Shown: positions 48,062 through 64,000 of the stretch, one piece after another
Layout of the letters: each line of letters starts with the position of its first letter
Position numbering within the stretch: the first letter of the stretch is position 1
NCBI GenBank assembly: GCA_026874595.1
Contig: CM049309.1
Location: 73,888,426-73,952,425, forward strand
DNA from: Sipunculus nudus
Lineage: Eukaryota > Annelida > Sipuncula > Golfingiida > Sipunculidae
Direction of reading: 5' to 3'
Length of the DNA stretch: 64,000 nt
The notes under the pieces: generated by a model
Database searches by the model: none
Seen by the model: only the letters and a program-made list of their open reading frames with translations
Told to the model about the DNA's origin: nothing
Translations under genes and position numbers: made by a program

Positions 48062-48235
48062 AGTATATTTTTTGTAGGAGGAGCACCTTCCCTTGTCATT
48101 CTTTCCAGTCAAATGTTTTTATTGGTCACGTCACAGGATAAACAGTCATCACGTGACAGCAAGACCTACCTATAATGGCGTACTTCCTCGATGCTTAACG
48201 TAATAAAGGAGCCCTGTCGTCTGCTGTAGCAATCC
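48062..48235 (+). promoter_or_regulatory. Promoter of copy C
   Basis: It has the same layout as copy B. ATTGG is at 48121-48125, E-box TCACGTGA at 48149-48156, a weaker TATA-like TAATAAAG at 48201-48208, and GAGCCCTGTCGTCTGCTG at 48210-48227. The TATA box is less canonical than in B (TATAAAAAG), so copy C may have a less focused or weaker start. Confidence 0.72.
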
Positions 48236-48263
48236 ATGGGTGGAAAATCAACCAACCGAAAAG
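48230..48263 (+). other. Copy C non-coding first exon with upstream ORF start
   Basis: The donor is CGAAAAG/GTAAGG. An ATG at 48236-48238 opens a frame that, after splicing to 50775, runs 27 codons and stops at TGA 50828-50830. That stop overlaps the main start codon as ATGA. The 5' edge is inferred from the TATA position. Confidence 0.6.
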
Positions 48264-50774
48264 GTAAGGTGGCACTTAGTCTTTCAATATTAGCTTTTCG
48301 TATTTAAAAAATAAATTATACGGTCAAATCATGAGTAACATGTGGGTACATGTTTTATACATAACTTATGGTCTGTTCCTGTACCAGATTTAAAAGAACT
48401 TTAAGGGTAATTAATTAACATATTGTTTTACTTCAGTCATTAATTAATAAAATGTAATCAATTAATTTATTTAAACAAATGAAGAATTGTCTGACTGTAA
48501 GTCACTTAGGTTGTAGATAGAGGTTCCAAAGGTCTCAATCAAGATAAAAAAATGTCGTAATAAGATATGACGTTAACATGTTAAGATTTGTATAACCCGC
48601 CTTAGTGCGAAAATCATCCGTGTTTTTTGTGTGCAAATTTCACTGTTTTACCAGGCTGTTAGTCCAACAGCATTTATCACAAATAACTGTGTTGGCCACC
48701 CAGAGTTTTTACGGACTATGTGGTAAAACAAAATGAGCCAGCAGGCGGTTTTTTTTAATTTTTTTCTGGAACATTTACCGTTAGAGAAAAAAAGTACAAA
48801 TCTGCAAAGTTTCAAGAAATTACAAAACCTCGTTATAATTTAAAAAAAAATGTATGAGAACAGCAAAATAAGTCCATTTTCTATGACAGCGTCATTATTT
48901 ATATTTATATTGAAGGGTTTAAGAGATAAAAGTAGCAACAATACTTCGTGCACATTCGCTAAAAAAATCCACGAAAATACCAGCGACGGTTCCGTTGAAC
49001 AGTTTATTATTTTTTTTTGGTTTTGGCTTTATGCATGTTTCAAAACAAAAGCCTTGGTGATTTTATAATGGTTACCCTGTTTGTAAAAAGGTAGAACACT
49101 TATTCAGAAATAGAATAACCTGTATTTCTTTGTTAGGTATATCTTTCACTAGTTGGACCAAAAGTGCAGTTATTGTTTGCAATAGACTAGGTATTCAATT
49201 TAAAATTGATGTCACAAATTATCAATGAAACTTGTCCTGGGGTATCTGTTAGCTTTTAATATAACATTTTAGTTTTCCTTAAGGGGGCATAATCAGATGC
49301 AATATTATGCCTTTTCTTTCACACTATCAGTTTATTTTTGCTAAATACAAAAGTTTCCCAGCTAAACCATCCTAGCACACAGTCTCAGTACCACACATAC
49401 GGCTGTTAACATCTTGTTAGTCCACGTGTGTCTGTTTACCATAAAAAGTCCGCTTGACCGGAGGTCCGATTGTGAGCCGCAACACGTGGTGTTTCAGCCA
49501 GTGTGAACATGTATTACATTTGGCCGGTAAAAATTTATTTAAAAGGAGAGAAGGCATTTTTTTGTGTCAATTCAACCTACGTTATAGGTTCCTTTAAACT
49601 TATGATTCTTTAATCAATTTTGTCCGTAATGTTGAAAATTGAGTTCCTTATGTGAAATTGTCGTACTGTATATTTATAGATGTCTTACTTCGCAAGACTT
49701 CATGTCAAAACTAATTTGCAAAAGTTCTCAAACATTTTCCAATTAAATCAAATTGTTGATGGCTCTAGCACTTTAATTTTGCGTTTGTTAAAATTAATGA
49801 ATTTCTTCAATTTGATTTACCCAATGATCGCACGCTTGGGGCCTTCAGCCTGTGCCAGAGCGCGCTGAACAATTATCTTCAACTGACAGAGCAAAAATCA
49901 GTAAATTCTTTCATGTGAATTTAAAACGTGTTGTCTAAGGTTAATTAGATATCACCCAGTGACCCCATATATATCCCCATCAACATCTTTGATTAACGGA
50001 TCACCAGGACCCTATGCATATGCGCATGAAGTATAGCAATTTAAGTCGAAAGAAAAGTGTATCACAATTTGCCAACCTGATGGCTGCATCACATGCCAGC
50101 TCTTCCCACCAAAACAAAGGGCCGCCATTTAGATGACACCTGTGTACATTGCACTTTTACCTATATTTCAGAAGTTCACAATTTAAAGTTTCGACGAAGG
50201 AATGACAACCTCGATTGTCCTGTCTGACTGTTGTAAAGAAACTTAGGCTGAAGGGGGAAGGCCCTGACCATTAACAGAAGCACTGGTGGTAATTTTCTGG
50301 AGGGACATGTAACTTTAATATACCTTTTTGTCTCGCATGGGCAGAAAAGTGATTTCTACCGAGTCTCTGATCACCCAGCGATAGGATGTCGGAGGTTTGT
50401 TACTTCTGCAAAGGCATATTATAAAGGCATACCAAGGGTTAACAGTGTATTGGGAAAGCCACACTAAAATATAGTTGTTACAGTGACTCGGAGAACACAA
50501 AGAATGAAATATGGTGATTGTTTTGACTATTGTTTTTTAATTATCAGCCGAATTAGAAAATGTAGAATTTTGGAAGATACACAAAAAAAAATGCCAAAAT
50601 TGATTCAATTCTTGGAATCGTGCAGATAATTAACACAAAAATCAATTTTCCATATATATACCCCCCCCCCCCCCAGTGTTGGGCAAACAGTGTGTAACGT
50701 GGGTGAAACATTTCACCATTTTTCTATAAGTTAAGTGTTTCGTTTTTTACATTAATTCCCTTTCCTCCTTTCAG
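48264..50774 (+). other. 5' intron of copy C
   Basis: It aligns with the B 5' intron in several blocks. It holds A- and T-rich stretches and a C tract at 50661-50674. ORFs of up to 72 codons are isolated and not shared with B. No gene is seen. Confidence 0.65.
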
Positions 50775-50826
50775 ATCCGCACTGGTTAGACTTGACCATC
50801 CATCAGCCCCTTCAAAGAAGCACGCT

Positions 50827-62451
<11,625 letters not shown>

Positions 62452-63037
62452 AAAAAAAGTGCCCCTCAACCCATGCGAGAGTCGACAGCACTTTGCTAAA
62501 ACACATGCACAACACTTTGCTGCCCCCAACCTTAACTCTCTATTAACTATCACTAAAATCCGTACGTTTATAACACTTGTATATACGTTGTAAAATTTAT
62601 GTATACACAGGCAGCAATTAATCACCATTCCTATTCCAACATCTGCATCTGGATTATATCCAAGAAGTATCTTTGAAAATGTAATTGAATAAATTGTTTT
62701 TCTTGTTTAAGTATCTTGTAGACCAGCACAGAAAAACAATGCGACAGATATAATAATCGGTTAAGGCCGTTGTAAGTTTGTAGGTGAAATGAATTGAGGT
62801 TCCTTCCATGCATGTTCTATACAAATAATTCTGTTCTTTATGGCAAAACTAATAAAACCTTCTGAGCAATATTACATATTGTTTTTTTGTTTCTCGTTGA
62901 CCATGAAATGAAGTGTGTGTGTCTATGTGTGTGTTATAGACGTAACAGAGTAGCTGCATGCGTGTTTACAACAGATGACACAGGGAGATAAATGCAGTGG
63001 TTCAATTTTTAAAGTTCACCAAAGCATCTGCTGGCAT
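62452..63037 (+). other. Copy C 3' UTR and flank
   Basis: It shares CAGCACTTTGCT and CCGTACGT with the copy B UTR. From about 62806 (TCTATACAAATAATTCTGTTC) it shares the 3' flank block of A and B. A GT-rich stretch lies at 62912-62935. No further gene. Confidence 0.65.
62688..62693 (+). terminator. Candidate polyadenylation signal of copy C
   Basis: AATAAA lies 237 bases after the stop and is followed by a T-rich stretch (TTGTTTTTCTTG). It is the first canonical AATAAA downstream. Confidence 0.55.
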
Positions 63038-63597
63038 AGTAAGTACTAGGAACACCTCGGCCGATTCCATTGGCTTCTAACCTCGGATGCACATAGGGTA
63101 CCGCCAAGGAAAAAAGGGCAGACAAGGCGAGGTCAAGTCCAAGTAAACTGCCCGCTTGTTGTGTGCTTTGTAAGAGGTAAACAATATATTTCCGGTACAT
63201 GTACTGCCAATCCTCATATATTCTACCTTTCAAGCTAAAAGGCCACACTGATCCAAGAAATAGAGGGGAAAAATCCTAGGTATATATACTGATTTGGACC
63301 GCTCTGGGAAACAGTTCACTCCAGGAAGTCCACCCCCAGTGAGCGATCTGTGAGATATTTGTGATAAACTGAGTTTTCTAGTTTAATTACTGCCGGAAGC
63401 CGGTTATATATGATGGTCAGCAACATATCAAGCCCATACAATGCAAATTATCATGACAAATCAATGTATTCTTTGTGAAAACTGTGATCGTTTCTTAGAT
63501 GAGTCAGTAGAAATAGCAACCTGGTGGATTTCTGGCGAACTATACCATAATATTTGTGGTGTATCTTTAGGCAATACATACATCCAGGGCTATGGTT
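63038..63597. mobile_element. Uninterrupted relative of the outer element of copy B intron 9
   Basis: The segment runs from GAACACCTCGGCCGATTCC (63050) through CCAATCCTCATATATTCTACC, CCAAGAAATAGAGGGG and GCAACATATCAAGCCCATAC to ACATACATCCAG (about 63590). Reversed, it matches 36754-37117 and then 30940-31117. It lacks the far terminal repeat. An open frame here (CILCENCDRFLDESVEIATW in the plus direction) has a B counterpart and may be coding; it is not recognised. Confidence 0.75.
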
Positions 63598-63606
63598 AAG
63601 GTAGTA

Positions 63607-63796
63607 TCTCACTGGACTGCGACAGCTTGCGACTAGTTGAAGACACGACAATTGCGAGAAAATACGCGAGTTAGCGACCATTTTTACTAGCAATCACACT
63701 GAAAATGAGAACCGCCGCGAATGTTTTACGACTCTTTTGAGACTCTCTCGCGAATGAATTCGCAATTTGTCGCAAAACTGTCGCAGCCCAGTGAGA
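63607..63796. mobile_element. MITE-like element with long inverted ends
   Basis: TCTCACTGGACTGCGACAGC at 63607 is matched in reverse by CTGTCGCAGCCCAGTGAGA at 63778-63796. The interior repeats CGCGAA/TTGCGA motifs. No coding region and no evident target duplication. Confidence 0.6.
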
Positions 63797-64000
63797 AACA
63801 GGCTTTAACGAATAACTCTCCATTCCGCTAGATGTCGTTTCTACTGGAAACGAACCTCGTCTTGGTAGTCAACTGTGGGACGGCCGGGGCTACATGCCCC
63901 AACTGTCAAACTTCAAAATCATAATCTGTAACAATTGGAAATATTTTTTGTTTATATTTCACATACGTACGCTTACAAAATATAACATATTCCGTGAAGT
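63797..64000. other. Unassigned end of window
   Basis: I see no exon or repeat here that I can support. Confidence 0.5.

Overview
The window is metazoan nuclear DNA, most likely from a mollusc and probably a bivalve. It is AT-rich, intron-rich and full of TA, GA and GT microsatellites, homopolymer G/C tracts, tRNA-derived SINEs, DIRS, Penelope and Gypsy remnants and hAT-type elements. Host coding sequence is confined to short exons with good splice sites, and there is no prokaryotic-style gene packing. The taxon is inferred from domain content and repeat style and is not proven. || All recognisable host exons belong to one tandemly repeated gene, present three times on the + strand. Copy C (48.2-62.5 kb) is complete. 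It has one non-coding first exon and eleven coding exons that join in phase into a predicted secreted protein of 613 residues. In order it has a signal peptide, an N-terminal lysozyme-like/transglycosylase-like domain with an ES...GGIWQ signature, a von Willebrand factor A domain with a full MIDAS, an unassigned two-exon module, an EGF-like repeat, a short cysteine-rich EGF-like repeat, and a C-terminal peritrophin-A type chitin-binding domain (ChtBD2). Copy B (19.4-41.9 kb) has the same promoter and exon order but is broken: coding exon 5, with the second half of the VWA MIDAS, is gone, and exon 8 has a 20-base deletion that shifts the frame. Copy A (1-5.3 kb) enters the window inside intron 7. 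It keeps exons 8-10, has lost the exon 8 splice acceptor, and has lost the chitin-binding exon by deletion. || Layout: 1-5.3 kb is the copy A 3' part. 5.3-19.2 kb is the A-B intergenic region, made of duplicated 3' flank blocks, repeated upstream units of about 1 kb, a Gypsy 3' remnant, a solo-LTR-like insertion and SINEs. 19.2-41.9 kb is copy B. Its intron 6 holds a hammerhead-ribozyme-like motif and a Penelope-like remnant split by a hAT element. Its intron 9 holds a DIRS retrotransposon nested in an older inverted-repeat element. Its intron 10 holds a fold-back element with another insertion inside. 41.9-48.1 kb repeats the intergenic pattern. 48.1-62.5 kb is copy C. 62.5-64 kb is its 3' flank with two more repeats. 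|| As a unit, the family looks like a secreted matrix or immune-type protein that pairs a possible glycan-cleaving domain with a chitin-binding tail, presented on VWA and EGF modules. The cluster shows birth and decay: one intact gene, one recent pseudogene whose other exons remain open, and one older fragment. Because A, B and C share flanks and introns, each copy supplies empty sites that date and delimit insertions in the others.
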